Shown one piece after another: positions 8,518-16,337 of a DNA stretch of 64,000 nt. Numbering within the stretch: position 1 is the stretch's first letter; the number at the start of each line of letters is the position of its first letter. The position numbers and the translations under genes were made by a program. The stretch lies in contig CAVORH010000049.1 in NCBI GenBank assembly GCA_963698565.1, positions 1 to 64,000 of the forward strand, in the 5' to 3' direction. Below the pieces are notes generated by a model. The model ran no database searches, was not told the DNA's origin, and was given only the letters and a program-made list of their open reading frames with translations. Origin of the DNA: Sva-07 sp963698565. Its GTDB lineage: Bacteria > Actinomycetota > Acidimicrobiia > Acidimicrobiales > Ilumatobacteraceae.

Positions 8518-8972
8518 CCACGATCGTGATCGGCGTCGGCAACCGCGACCGCGGTGACGATGCCGTCGGCCCGATCGTGTGCGACCGGCTGCGCGCGCGG
8601 TACCCCGCCGACGCCCCCCTGCGGGTGATCGTGTGTGAGGGCTCGATCCTCGATCTCGCGCTCCACTGGCAGTCCGACGATCACGTGGTGATCGTCGACG
8701 CGATGCAGCCCGGCACGGCGCCGGGACGTGTCGTGACCTTCGACGCGACGGCGGAGCCGCTGCCGACGCCCGGGGCGGTGTCGACCCACGAGATCGACGT
8801 GTCGGTCGCGATCGAACTCGCCCGGGCGATCGGACGGATGCCGGCGCAGCTGCTCCTGATCGGCGTCGAAGCCGCACAGACCGAGTGGGGAACCCCACCC
8901 AGCCCGCCGGTCGACGCCGCGATCGAGGCCGTCGTCGACGAGTTCGTTCGCGACCACCTCGCCATGCGATGA
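8514..8972 (+). CDS. Hydrogenase maturation protease (HycI/HyaD/HoxW family)
   Basis: The 152-residue protein begins TTIVIGVGNRDRGDDAVGPI, the signature of the aspartate-containing endopeptidases that clip the C-terminal tail of the NiFe large subunit after nickel insertion. Metal-binding acidic and His residues appear at D16, D61 (VIVDAMQPG) and H84 (VSTHEID). It overlaps the large-subunit gene by four bases and closes the operon, so it very probably processes that subunit. A hairpin overlaps its stop codon. Confidence 0.92.
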   Translation: MTTIVIGVGNRDRGDDAVGPIVCDRLRARYPADAPLRVIVCEGSILDLALHWQSDDHVVIVDAMQPGTAPGRVVTFDATAEPLPTPGAVSTHEIDVSVAIELARAIGRMPAQLLLIGVEAAQTEWGTPPSPPVDAAIEAVVDEFVRDHLAMR

Positions 8973-9009
8973 GTTTCCGGGCCACCCCTCGGCCACGAAT
9001 CTCATCGCA
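8965..9009. terminator. Bidirectional hairpin between hydrogenase and hypC operons
   Basis: TGCGATGAG (8965-8973) and CTCATCGCA (9001-9009) are perfect 9-base arms. The left arm contains the stop codon of the maturation protease. The two operons converge here (ends at 8972 and 9045), so the hairpin can serve both. Its loop (CCGGGCCACCC) resembles the centre of the dispersed palindromes seen further right. Confidence 0.6.
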
Positions 9010-9044
9010 GCGCAGTCGTTCGCTGGGCTCGGGGTGATTCGGGC

Positions 9045-9776
9045 TCAACCGGCGGCGAACGTCGCCAGCTGATCGAGCGTCGTCCGCCGCAGGCGATCGA
9101 GCTGTTGCGGGCGCAGCCGCTCGCACACCGTGCTCCAGTGCAGCGCCACCCAATCACCCACCTCGACAGCGATCGGACTCGTCACCTGTTCGATCACCGG
9201 CTCGCCGAAGCACAGCCGGCTGCCCTCCCACACCAGTGGCCGGCGGCGCGCCAGTGGCACGCCGGCACTGATGTCGACCACCTGCGCCCAGCTGACGCAA
9301 CACTGGTCGACGATGCGCAACGGTTCGTCGACGACGCCACGGCGCATCAACCCCGTCCACGGGGTGACGTGGAGTACGTGGTAGCTGTGGTGCGCGACGC
9401 CGACAGCGACGGACTCGTCGATCCGCGACCATGCTGATCCGGCCCGTCGCCGGAAACGCGCATCGATCGAGTTGCCGAAGTCGTGCACGCTCACCCGGTC
9501 GAGTAGCCCGTTGCCGATCCAGTACGCCTCGACCACGTCGGCGTCGAGTGGGTCGATGCGGTGTGCGGCACCGGCGAGCAACTCGAGGTACGGGTACGCG
9601 CCTTCGAACTGTGCAGCCAACTCGGCGAACCCCCCATCGATCGGTGCATGCAGGTACTCGCCGACGCCCCCGGACGAGACCGGACCACAGTGGCCGAGCC
9701 GGTTGGGAGGCGATGCGAACCGGACGAACCGCAACGGCCCGGAGGGCGCGTCGGGGGTTGCGGCGGGCATGATCAC
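9045..9776 (-). CDS. DUF6390-like protein
   Basis: The product of about 243 residues is soluble and resembles, from memory, the DUF6390 family; I am not certain of the number. Features include a conserved-looking GPLRFVRFASPPNRLGHCGP near the start, an FDFGNSID-like central segment (VSVHDFGNSIDARF) and several His and Trp residues (VGVAHHSYHVLHVTPWTG). Nothing shows an enzymatic mechanism. GTG 9776 overlaps the permease stop by four bases; ATG 9770 is the alternative. It is the last gene of the hypC operon that faces the hydrogenase operon, so a role in hydrogenase assembly or metal or substrate handling is a reasonable inference. Confidence 0.7.
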   Translation of the reverse strand: MIMPAATPDAPSGPLRFVRFASPPNRLGHCGPVSSGGVGEYLHAPIDGGFAELAAQFEGAYPYLELLAGAAHRIDPLDADVVEAYWIGNGLLDRVSVHDFGNSIDARFRRRAGSAWSRIDESVAVGVAHHSYHVLHVTPWTGLMRRGVVDEPLRIVDQCCVSWAQVVDISAGVPLARRRPLVWEGSRLCFGEPVIEQVTSPIAVEVGDWVALHWSTVCERLRPQQLDRLRRTTLDQLATFAAG

Positions 9777-10747
9777 GACGCCAGCCCGTGCGACGGCCGG
9801 GCCGGCACGCCGCGGCGAGCCGACGACGCGACGACCACGAGGACACCGGCGAGCACGACGAGGTAGCCGACGGCATCGACGGTGATCGGCACGCCTCGCA
9901 ACCCGCTGTTCAGCACGGCCGTCACCACCGCACCGGCGACGAGCACGGCGGTGACATCGGTGGCGGGCGCCATGGCGAGCGCTCGGTACCAGAGCGTCAC
10001 GAAGACACCGAGCGTCGTGCCGGTGACGGCGATCCACCACCACTGCCCGACCGTGAACCCGGCGAGCGCGCCGAGTTCGCCACGGGCGGCGAGCCATGCG
10101 AGCAACAGCGCCGCGCCTCCGAGCATGCGCACCACCGCCAGCCACCGCGCCGGGACCGTCGCCAGCAGGCGCTTGACGACGAGCACCTCGAGCGCCCACG
10201 CCAGGGTGGCAACGAGGATCAACAGCTCACCACGGCCGACACCCGAGATGCTGACACCGCCGCTGACGACGATGTGGCCGACGACCAGCAACGCGATCGC
10301 CAGCAGGTGTGCTGGCCGCAATCGCTCGTGCAGCACGACCGCGGCGCCGACGGCGACCCAGACGACGAGCGTCTTGTGGATGAATGCCGCATCGTTCGAT
10401 GTCGCGAGTGCGAGCCCCTCGAAGAACAGGACGAACGGCACGGCACCACCGATCACGGCAACCACGGCCAACCACGGCCACGTGGACCGACCGATCGATC
10501 CGGGCCGTTGCGCGGCCGGAACCGGCAGCACGACGAGCACGACCGTCAGCAGCACCCCGGCCCAGAGATTCTTGGCGGTCGTGTAAACCGTCGCGTCGTC
10601 GAAGTGACGCACCGCCAGTCCGTTGACGAACACGGCGACGCCGCTGACCAGCGCGGCCACGACCGCGGGCCAGAGCGGCCAGCGATCGCCACGGGCGGAG
10701 ACCGGCGTCGTGGCGCCAGCCCGATCGTTCTGCACCGACGTAGTCAT
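9773..10747 (-). CDS. EamA/DMT-family membrane transporter
   Basis: The 324-residue protein has about ten hydrophobic segments arranged as two EamA halves, for example VVAALVSGVAVFVNGLAV, WLAVVAVIGGAVPFVLFFEG and YLVVLAGVLVVVASSA, with the typical FEGLALATSNDAAFIHKT region between helices. EamA proteins export metabolites or take up small solutes. Its position between hypC and the DUF6390-like gene, with 4-base overlaps at both ends, ties it to the hydrogenase system. Nickel or another cofactor-related substrate is possible but not shown by the sequence. Confidence 0.85.
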   Translation of the reverse strand: MTTSVQNDRAGATTPVSARGDRWPLWPAVVAALVSGVAVFVNGLAVRHFDDATVYTTAKNLWAGVLLTVVLVVLPVPAAQRPGSIGRSTWPWLAVVAVIGGAVPFVLFFEGLALATSNDAAFIHKTLVVWVAVGAAVVLHERLRPAHLLAIALLVVGHIVVSGGVSISGVGRGELLILVATLAWALEVLVVKRLLATVPARWLAVVRMLGGAALLLAWLAARGELGALAGFTVGQWWWIAVTGTTLGVFVTLWYRALAMAPATDVTAVLVAGAVVTAVLNSGLRGVPITVDAVGYLVVLAGVLVVVASSARRGVPARPSHGLAS

Positions 10748-10977
10748 GTCCTCGCGTCCTCCTGTTCGAACGGATGCACGGCGTCGCCCAACTCCGAGTC
10801 GTCGGTGATCGCCAGCACGAACCCCATCGAGACGATCACGACATCGCCTGGTCGGACCGCCGCACCCTCGGCGAGCACCACGTCGAGCGACGCCGTCACC
10901 TCACGGCCGGCGAACTCGACGACGGCGCGCCGCTCGTCGAGCAGCCCGAGGACGCGGCCCACCTCACCCAGGCACAT
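10744..10977 (-). CDS. hypC: Hydrogenase assembly chaperone HypC/HybG
   Basis: The 77-residue protein begins MCLGEVGRVL, the N-terminal Met-Cys motif by which HypC carries the Fe(CN)2CO group with HypD and then binds the immature large subunit. The fold continues with a small barrel ending in the usual VHVGFAL-like strand (VIVSMGFVLAITDD). ATG 10977 was chosen because the Cys must be residue 2; an upstream in-frame extension exists but would bury it. It heads the operon with the EamA and DUF6390-like genes. HypA, B, D, E and F are not in this window. Confidence 0.9.
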   Translation of the reverse strand: MCLGEVGRVLGLLDERRAVVEFAGREVTASLDVVLAEGAAVRPGDVVIVSMGFVLAITDDSELGDAVHPFEQEDART

Positions 10978-11076
10978 GACGAACACCAGCCGTCCGCGTC
11001 GACGGTCCCATGACCTCACCCAACTGCGTGCGAGCCACCGGGGCCAGTGCCGAACGACCCTCTCGTACGAGCCGGC

Positions 11077-11125
11077 GTTCCCGTGAACAAGGTGCGCACC
11101 TGGGCCGCGCCTTGTTCACGGGAAC
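11077..11125 (-). terminator. Strong hairpin downstream of nitroreductase
   Basis: GTTCCCGTGAACAAGG (11077-11092) pairs perfectly with 11110-11125, and the stem continues for three or four more pairs. It starts four bases past the nitroreductase stop and lies upstream of hypC. The arm is almost identical to the outer arm of the hairpin at 5535-5581. Confidence 0.6.
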
Positions 11126-11128
11126 GGA

Positions 11129-11791
11129 TCAGTCGACCGGTTGCTTCCAGCGGTTGAGGTACGTGACGTCCGCAGCCGGGCGGCGCGGCGCCGGGGTGAA
11201 CGAGTCGCCGGTGTAGTAGCCAACCGCGAGCAGGCACACCTGTGTGACGGTCGGCGGGATGCCGAGCAGCTCGGCGACCTCGGCCTCGTGCTCGAGATGG
11301 AACGTGGTCCACGCCGAGCCGATCCCTCGCGACCGCGCCGCGAGCTGGAAGCTCCACACGCCCGGCAACACCGAGCCGTAGTAGCCCGCGTACGCACCGG
11401 TCGACGAGCCGTCGGGGACCCGATCGAGTCGCATCGACAGCACCAGGGCCGGCACCTCGTGGAGGTGTTCGACGAGGAACATCGCCGAATCGATCACCTT
11501 CGTGCTTCGATCGTCGCTGCGCACCTCGGTGTTGGCCTGCAGGTACGGCCGTCCGACCGCACCGAAGTACTCGGAGATCTTCGCCTTGGTGTCGGGATCG
11601 TCGATGATCATCCACCGGTTGCGTTCGAGGTTGCCGCCCATCGGCGCATGGCTCGCAATGTCGATGCACTCGAGCAGCTCCTCGTACGGCACCGGCCGCG
11701 TGAGGTCGAGCCGCTTGCGGACCTGCTTGGTGGTCTTCAGGAGGAGGTCGGTCTGGTCGAGATCGAAGCCGGTGATCGGGTGCTGTGCCAT
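11129..11791 (-). CDS. Nitroreductase-family flavoprotein
   Basis: The 220-residue product has the FMN-dependent nitroreductase fold: an N-terminal RKRLDLTRPVPYEEL segment with the Arg that binds the FMN phosphate, ASHAPMGGNLERNRWMIIDD, a central PGVWSFQLAARSRGIGSAWT helix and a C-terminal AVGYYTGDSF strand. Such enzymes use NAD(P)H to reduce nitro compounds, quinones or enones; the substrate is unknown. ATG 11791 (MAQHPITGFD) is the start that fits family length. It is divergent from the EamA gene at 11839. Confidence 0.88.
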   Translation of the reverse strand: MAQHPITGFDLDQTDLLLKTTKQVRKRLDLTRPVPYEELLECIDIASHAPMGGNLERNRWMIIDDPDTKAKISEYFGAVGRPYLQANTEVRSDDRSTKVIDSAMFLVEHLHEVPALVLSMRLDRVPDGSSTGAYAGYYGSVLPGVWSFQLAARSRGIGSAWTTFHLEHEAEVAELLGIPPTVTQVCLLAVGYYTGDSFTPAPRRPAADVTYLNRWKQPVD

Positions 11792-11838
11792 CGGCCCAGA
11801 ATGGCATTCCGGCTCGCGCCGCCCGCTACGTTGCGCGC

Positions 11839-12783
11839 GTGACCACCACACCTGCCGACACGTCCAGCGCGGCAGCCGCCGACGCCCGGGACCTGTCACG
11901 GGGCTTGATCGGCGCCGGCATCGCCGTGTGCGCCTGGTCGACCGGCACCATCCTGGCCAAGTACATCGACATGGGCAGCCTGGCGATCGGCTTCTACCGA
12001 TTCCTGTTCTTCGCCGTGATGATCATCGTCTGGATGTACGCGCAGGGCACGCCGTTCCGCCTGCGAGTGATGCGCGACTCGCTGTGGGGCGGCATCGCGC
12101 TCGGCGCCGACATCGCCCTGTTCTTCTCGGCGGTGAAGCTCACCAGCGTCGTCAATGCCACGATCATCGGCTCGATGCAACCGATCGTCGTCGGAGTGAT
12201 CGCCGCCAAGTTCTTCGGCGAGAGGATCGGCATGCGCAACGTGTTGTGGTCGCTCGTCGCTCTCTGCGGCACGATCGTCGTGGTCGCATCGTCAGCCGGT
12301 GGCGACGGCAACGACTGGCTCGGCGACCTGCTCGCACTGGCCGCGATGCTGTCGTGGAGCGCCTACTTCATCACCTCGAAGAACTCGAAGAAGACCATGA
12401 CCTCGACCGAGTTCACCGCTGGCACGGCATTGTGGACGGTGATCATCTGCGCTCCGCTGGGGCTCGCATTCGGGCAGGACATGACGTGGCCGTCGCTGTC
12501 GAACTGGGGGCTGCTGATCGTGATGGCTGTCAGCTCCGGCCTGATCGGCCACGCGATGATGAACTGGTCGCTGGTGCGTATCCCACTCTGGGTCGGCTCC
12601 ACGTTCACCCTCCTGATCCCCGTGTTCTCCGCGCTGCTCGCCTGGCTGGTGCTCGGCGAGGCCGTCACGGCGATACAGGGTCTCGCGATGGCCGTGGTGA
12701 TCGGTGCGCTCGCCGTGGTCGTTCGCAACCAATCCCAGCCTGCTCCTGCCGCACCGACTGAACCACCAACCCCGTTTGCGTGA
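11839..12783 (+). CDS. EamA/DMT-family membrane transporter
   Basis: A 314-residue permease with ten predicted membrane helices in two EamA repeats, for example IGAGIAVCAWSTGTILAKYI, FLFFAVMIIVWMYAQG, LIVMAVSSGLIGHAMMNWSL and LAMAVVIGALAVVV. It starts at GTG 11839, 47 bases from the divergent nitroreductase start. The last codons (PPTPFA-stop) are encoded inside the left arm of a 63-base palindromic repeat, so either the repeat supplied a new 3' end to the gene or the gene end coincides with it. The substrate is unknown. Confidence 0.88.
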   Translation: MTTTPADTSSAAAADARDLSRGLIGAGIAVCAWSTGTILAKYIDMGSLAIGFYRFLFFAVMIIVWMYAQGTPFRLRVMRDSLWGGIALGADIALFFSAVKLTSVVNATIIGSMQPIVVGVIAAKFFGERIGMRNVLWSLVALCGTIVVVASSAGGDGNDWLGDLLALAAMLSWSAYFITSKNSKKTMTSTEFTAGTALWTVIICAPLGLAFGQDMTWPSLSNWGLLIVMAVSSGLIGHAMMNWSLVRIPLWVGSTFTLLIPVFSALLAWLVLGEAVTAIQGLAMAVVIGALAVVVRNQSQPAPAAPTEPPTPFA

Positions 12784-12830
12784 CGACTTCCGGTGGGCCG
12801 CCCCACCGAGAACTCGACGCAAACGGGGTT
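12768..12830. repeat. Dispersed nested palindrome, copy A
   Basis: Perfect 14-base outer arms AACCCCGTTTGCGT (12768-12781) and ACGCAAACGGGGTT (12817-12830) enclose an inner stem CGGTGGG/CCCACCG. It lies between convergent genes and overlaps the EamA stop codon. Four further copies are at 18987, 39324, 40208 and 40280. Confidence 0.85.
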
Positions 12831-12846
12831 GACGGCTGGCGGCGGG

Positions 12847-13596
12847 TCAGGCGACGTCGCGTCGACGTACGGCGACCGCGCCGAGCAGGGCCGGAACGAG
12901 TGCCCACACCAACAGCGCCAGCGCAGCAGCAGGGGCTGTCACCTCTGCTTCGACGCCTGACAGGTCGAGCGCCAGGCTCGCCGGGATCCACGACGCCGTC
13001 GAGCTGACCAGCTGCACGAGCATCGGCGGCGCCACGATCAGCACGAGCACGGCCCCGGTCACGGCACCACCGACGTTGCGGACCACGATGCCGATCCCGG
13101 CACCCAACACCGCCCCAACTGCCCCGGCGAACGCAGAGGCGCCGACCACTCGCAGGACGTCGAGCACCGGGACCAGGAATCCGTACTCGGTGGTCGGCAG
13201 CGTCACCGCCACGGCGAACGTCGTGATGCCGGCGCCCGCTGCGCCCAACACTCCGCCGCCGATCGCGATCGCGACCAGCTGGGCGACGACCGCACGTCGG
13301 CGCTGCGGATCCGCGAGGAACGTCGGGATCACCGTCTGGTGCGCGTACTCACGCGCCGCCGCGATCGCCCCGAAGAGTCCGGCGATCATCGTGGCGTTGA
13401 CCGCGAACGCGATCAACGACTGCTGGTCGGCGGCGGTCGACACGAACGTCTTGCTGCCGTCGAAGTCGGTGCCGAACGCCACCGATGCGGCGTTGATGCC
13501 ACCCATCGTCAGCAGCACCAGCAGGAACGCCCACGGCATCCGCGTGGTCGTCAACTTCATCAGCTCTGCTCGAACCGAACGTTGCATCGGGCTCAT
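12847..13596 (-). CDS. ABC-2 type transporter permease
   Basis: The 249-residue membrane protein has about six transmembrane segments (for example FLLVLLTMGGINAASVAFG, AFAGAVGAVLGAGIGIVV and AVLVLIVAPPMLVQLV) and the N-terminal RAELMKLTTTRMPWAF segment typical of ABC-2 permeases. It is the membrane partner of the ATPase encoded immediately upstream, whose stop overlaps its start region (TGATG). ABC-2 systems of this type usually export lipids, peptides or drugs. It is the last gene of a three-gene operon that ends at palindrome copy A. Confidence 0.85.
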   Translation of the reverse strand: MSPMQRSVRAELMKLTTTRMPWAFLLVLLTMGGINAASVAFGTDFDGSKTFVSTAADQQSLIAFAVNATMIAGLFGAIAAAREYAHQTVIPTFLADPQRRRAVVAQLVAIAIGGGVLGAAGAGITTFAVAVTLPTTEYGFLVPVLDVLRVVGASAFAGAVGAVLGAGIGIVVRNVGGAVTGAVLVLIVAPPMLVQLVSSTASWIPASLALDLSGVEAEVTAPAAALALLVWALVPALLGAVAVRRRDVA

Positions 13597-14546
13597 CACA
13601 CGACCTCCTTCGACACGTCCTGCTCCTCGGCGGACACCGCTGGCCCGGCGCCCGCCTGCTGCGTCCACCGCATGAACAGGTCCTCGAGCGACCCTGACCG
13701 GGTGCTCAACTCCGAGACCTCGACCCCGTGACCGAACGCGATGTGGCCGATCTCGGCGAGGCCGAGACCGCGCACCAGCAGCGATCCGGGGTCTCCCTCG
13801 ATCCCGGCCGACTCGACGTCTGCACCCGCCCCTCGCAGCGCTTCGGCCAGTGCGAGTGCGTGAGGCGAGCTCACGAGGGCGGTCTCGTGGCGCAGCTCGG
13901 CGAGGGGACCGCTCGTGATGAGCCGCCCTCGGTTGATCACCACGACGTCGTCGACGAGGTGCTCGACCTCACCGAGCAGGTGGCTCGACACGAACACCGT
14001 GTCGCCTCTCGCCGCCCGCTGCCGCAGCAACTCGCGCAGCTCGCGAACGCCCTGCGGGTCGAGACCGTTGCCCGGCTCGTCGAGCACGAGCACCGGCGGG
14101 TCGCACAGCAGTGCCGCCGCGAGGCCGAGCCGCTGGCGCATGCCGAGCGAGTAGGTCCCCGCACGTCGATCCGCGGCGTCGGTCAACCCTGCGGCGACCA
14201 GCGACTCCTCCACACGTCGTTCCGGAACACCGGCGGCGCAGGCGAGGATGCGGAGGTGATCGCGCCCCGAGCGGCCGGGGTGGAACGCGTTGGTCTCCAA
14301 CGCGGCGCCGACCGTGGCGCTCGGATCGTCGAGTTCCACGTATGCACGATCGCCGACACGGGTCGAACCACCGTCGACTGCAGCGAGGCCGAGCAGCATC
14401 TTCATCGTCGTCGACTTCCCCGATCCGTTCGGACCGAGGAACCCCGTGACCCGTCCGGGCGCAACCATGAACGACAGGTCGTCGACCACGGTGCGGTCGC
14501 CGTAGCGCTTGGTGACGTGGTCGACGACCAGTGGGATCCCAGTCAT
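13596..14546 (-). CDS. ABC transporter ATP-binding protein
   Basis: This 316-residue ATPase has Walker A GPNGSGKST, Q-loop region, signature YSLGMRQRLGLA, Walker B VLVLDEPGNGLDP and the switch His in FVSSHLLGEV. The C-terminal 90 residues resemble the regulatory tail of drug/lipid exporter ATPases (CcmA/DrrA type). ATG 14546 overlaps the hydrolase stop by four bases. It pairs with the ABC-2 permease downstream. With the hydrolase it probably belongs to the regulon of the adjacent two-component system. Confidence 0.92.
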   Translation of the reverse strand: MTGIPLVVDHVTKRYGDRTVVDDLSFMVAPGRVTGFLGPNGSGKSTTMKMLLGLAAVDGGSTRVGDRAYVELDDPSATVGAALETNAFHPGRSGRDHLRILACAAGVPERRVEESLVAAGLTDAADRRAGTYSLGMRQRLGLAAALLCDPPVLVLDEPGNGLDPQGVRELRELLRQRAARGDTVFVSSHLLGEVEHLVDDVVVINRGRLITSGPLAELRHETALVSSPHALALAEALRGAGADVESAGIEGDPGSLLVRGLGLAEIGHIAFGHGVEVSELSTRSGSLEDLFMRWTQQAGAGPAVSAEEQDVSKEVV

Positions 14547-16171
14547 GACTCCTCCGTTCCGGTGGTCGGTGTGGTCATCTCCAGCACCGTGTCGGTCATG
14601 TAGTCGACGAACTCGTCGGGCTGCTCCCACAAGGGGCGATGACCCGAGGTGTCGAACTCGACGCGGTCGACGATCGGTGCCTCGATCATCGGGTACCAGT
14701 CGTCGAACACCTCTGCTCGACCGTCGGCCTCATGGGCCCCCTGCACGAAGAACATCGGCACCTCGAACTCGGTGGCCGACTCGCGGAAGTCGATGTCCTG
14801 CAGTTGCGGGTAGAGCGCCGCGAACGTGTCCATGAACGCCGGCAGCACGTGCAGTTGATCGAGAAGCGTGTACTCCGACACGAGCAGGTTCTCCGACATC
14901 TGGCCTTCGCCTTCGGAGTTCCGACTGTGGTCGTAGCCGTAGACGTCCTGCTCGTGCGACAGGGCGGTCTCGTAGTCGAGCATCCGGTCGTACGGGGGAG
15001 GTCCGATGTCGCGCAGTTCGCCGGCGAGGTCGTCGCGCCCGGTCGCCTCGGCCCACTCGAGCGTGTCGGCGTAGAACCGGCGGTCGGTCTCGAGTTGGCT
15101 GACCATCTGACCGGTGCCGATGAACGCCCGGTACAGCTCGGGCCGCTCCTGCACCGCCAGCACACCGAGCGTGGTGCCCCACGACTGACCGACCAGGTAG
15201 ATCTGCTCGGTCTCGAACCGATCGATCAGGTACTCCGTGACGACGATGGTGTCGTCGACCGATCCGTCGAGCGTGATCGTGTCGGTCGGGTCGAGTTCCG
15301 AATACGACGTGCCACTCCCCCGCTGGTCCCAGGTGGCGACGGTGAAGTGCTCCTCGAGTTCGGGGAGGTGGCGACGCATGGCCCCGTACTCCGACCCACC
15401 GGGCCCACCGGCGAGGAACAGCAGCACCGGGTTGCCGACGCTGTGGCCGCGGACCATCAGGCCGAGGTCGTGGCCGTTGACGTCGATCCGTGTCAACTCG
15501 GCGACGCTGCCGGGGATCACCTTGCCATCAGCATCACGGATCGCCGCCGTGCCCGCCGGTCGCAGCAGCGCGACCGAGAACACGAACAGTGCAACCGCCG
15601 TGAGCCCGGTCGCGACCCGACGGAGTATCACGCCGAACCGACGGCCGGCCGGACGATCCGACGACATCCGCACGGTGATCCAGCGGGCGGCGCCGGCACC
15701 GAGTGCGGCACCGAGCACCATCGGCACGAGCGAGAGCAGGCCGTGCACACCACGCCCGAGCACCAGTGCCAGCAGCCCGTAGCTGCTGAGCTCGAGGCCG
15801 TCCACGCTCGGCCCGCCGACGTCGAGCCGCACGAGTTCGAACATCGCCGCGAAGGCGACCGGGGCGATCAGCATCGCCCAGCGAGACCGGGCGGCAAGCC
15901 CGGCGGACGCACCCACCAGCAAGCTGACGAGGAGCGACGTCATCGCCGCGCCGGTGGTCAGCGGACCTCGGGGCATCCACGACCCGGCGACGAGACCCCA
16001 GAGAGCACCCGGCGCGGCGGCGACGGCAAGCGCCCAGCGAGTGCGGCTCCACAACGGCAGGAGCCGCTCGCCGAGCCGACTTCCCAGGTCATCGACCTTC
16101 GTCCGCCGCCGGGTGGGGAACGACGGGGCCGTGGCAGCACCGGGTCGGTCGGTGGATCGGAACGTCGTCAT
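14543..16171 (-). CDS. Membrane-anchored alpha/beta hydrolase (S33 peptidase-like)
   Basis: The 542-residue protein has an N-terminal region with several membrane helices (about residues 45-200) and a C-terminal alpha/beta hydrolase. Catalytic features are the nucleophile elbow GQSWGTTLG, an oxyanion-type LAGGPGGSEYG, the WDQRGSGTS strand typical of proline iminopeptidases, and a late Asp plus His in DTSGHRPLWEQ. ATG 16171 is preceded by GAGGAGG at good spacing, which decides the start over ATG 16198. It is the first gene of the operon with the ABC exporter and diverges from the sensor kinase gene, with a pair of inverted repeats between them. A role in envelope stress or detoxification is inference. 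Confidence 0.85.
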   Translation of the reverse strand: MTTFRSTDRPGAATAPSFPTRRRTKVDDLGSRLGERLLPLWSRTRWALAVAAAPGALWGLVAGSWMPRGPLTTGAAMTSLLVSLLVGASAGLAARSRWAMLIAPVAFAAMFELVRLDVGGPSVDGLELSSYGLLALVLGRGVHGLLSLVPMVLGAALGAGAARWITVRMSSDRPAGRRFGVILRRVATGLTAVALFVFSVALLRPAGTAAIRDADGKVIPGSVAELTRIDVNGHDLGLMVRGHSVGNPVLLFLAGGPGGSEYGAMRRHLPELEEHFTVATWDQRGSGTSYSELDPTDTITLDGSVDDTIVVTEYLIDRFETEQIYLVGQSWGTTLGVLAVQERPELYRAFIGTGQMVSQLETDRRFYADTLEWAEATGRDDLAGELRDIGPPPYDRMLDYETALSHEQDVYGYDHSRNSEGEGQMSENLLVSEYTLLDQLHVLPAFMDTFAALYPQLQDIDFRESATEFEVPMFFVQGAHEADGRAEVFDDWYPMIEAPIVDRVEFDTSGHRPLWEQPDEFVDYMTDTVLEMTTPTTGTEES

Positions 16172-16252
16172 CACGTGAACCTCCTCGCTTTCTTGCATCG
16201 ACTCTCCGCCTCGGCGGCGTCGATGTCGTCCCCCGCCGGCGGTGATCCGCGT

Positions 16253-16304
16253 CATCCCCGAGGGGGATGCGACGCACCAGGGACGATCCCTCGTGAGGGG
16301 GATG
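16253..16304. promoter_or_regulatory. Two related inverted repeats, probable response-regulator operators
   Basis: CATCCCC-GAG-GGGGATG (16253-16269) is a perfect palindrome. GATCCCTC-GT-GAGGGGGATG (16285-16304) is a related, slightly degenerate one about 33 bases, or three helical turns, further on. They sit in the 166-base gap between the divergent hydrolase/ABC operon and the sensor kinase/response regulator operon, where the LuxR-type regulator encoded next door would be expected to bind. Confidence 0.6.
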
Positions 16305-16337
16305 CCACGGTTGCGGCCTCAGCGGTACTCTGCGCAC

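Noticed and set aside
9773..10747. EamA gene as a dedicated nickel transporter
   Set aside because: The genomic position suggests a hydrogenase link, but no metal-binding motif is visible, so no substrate was assigned.
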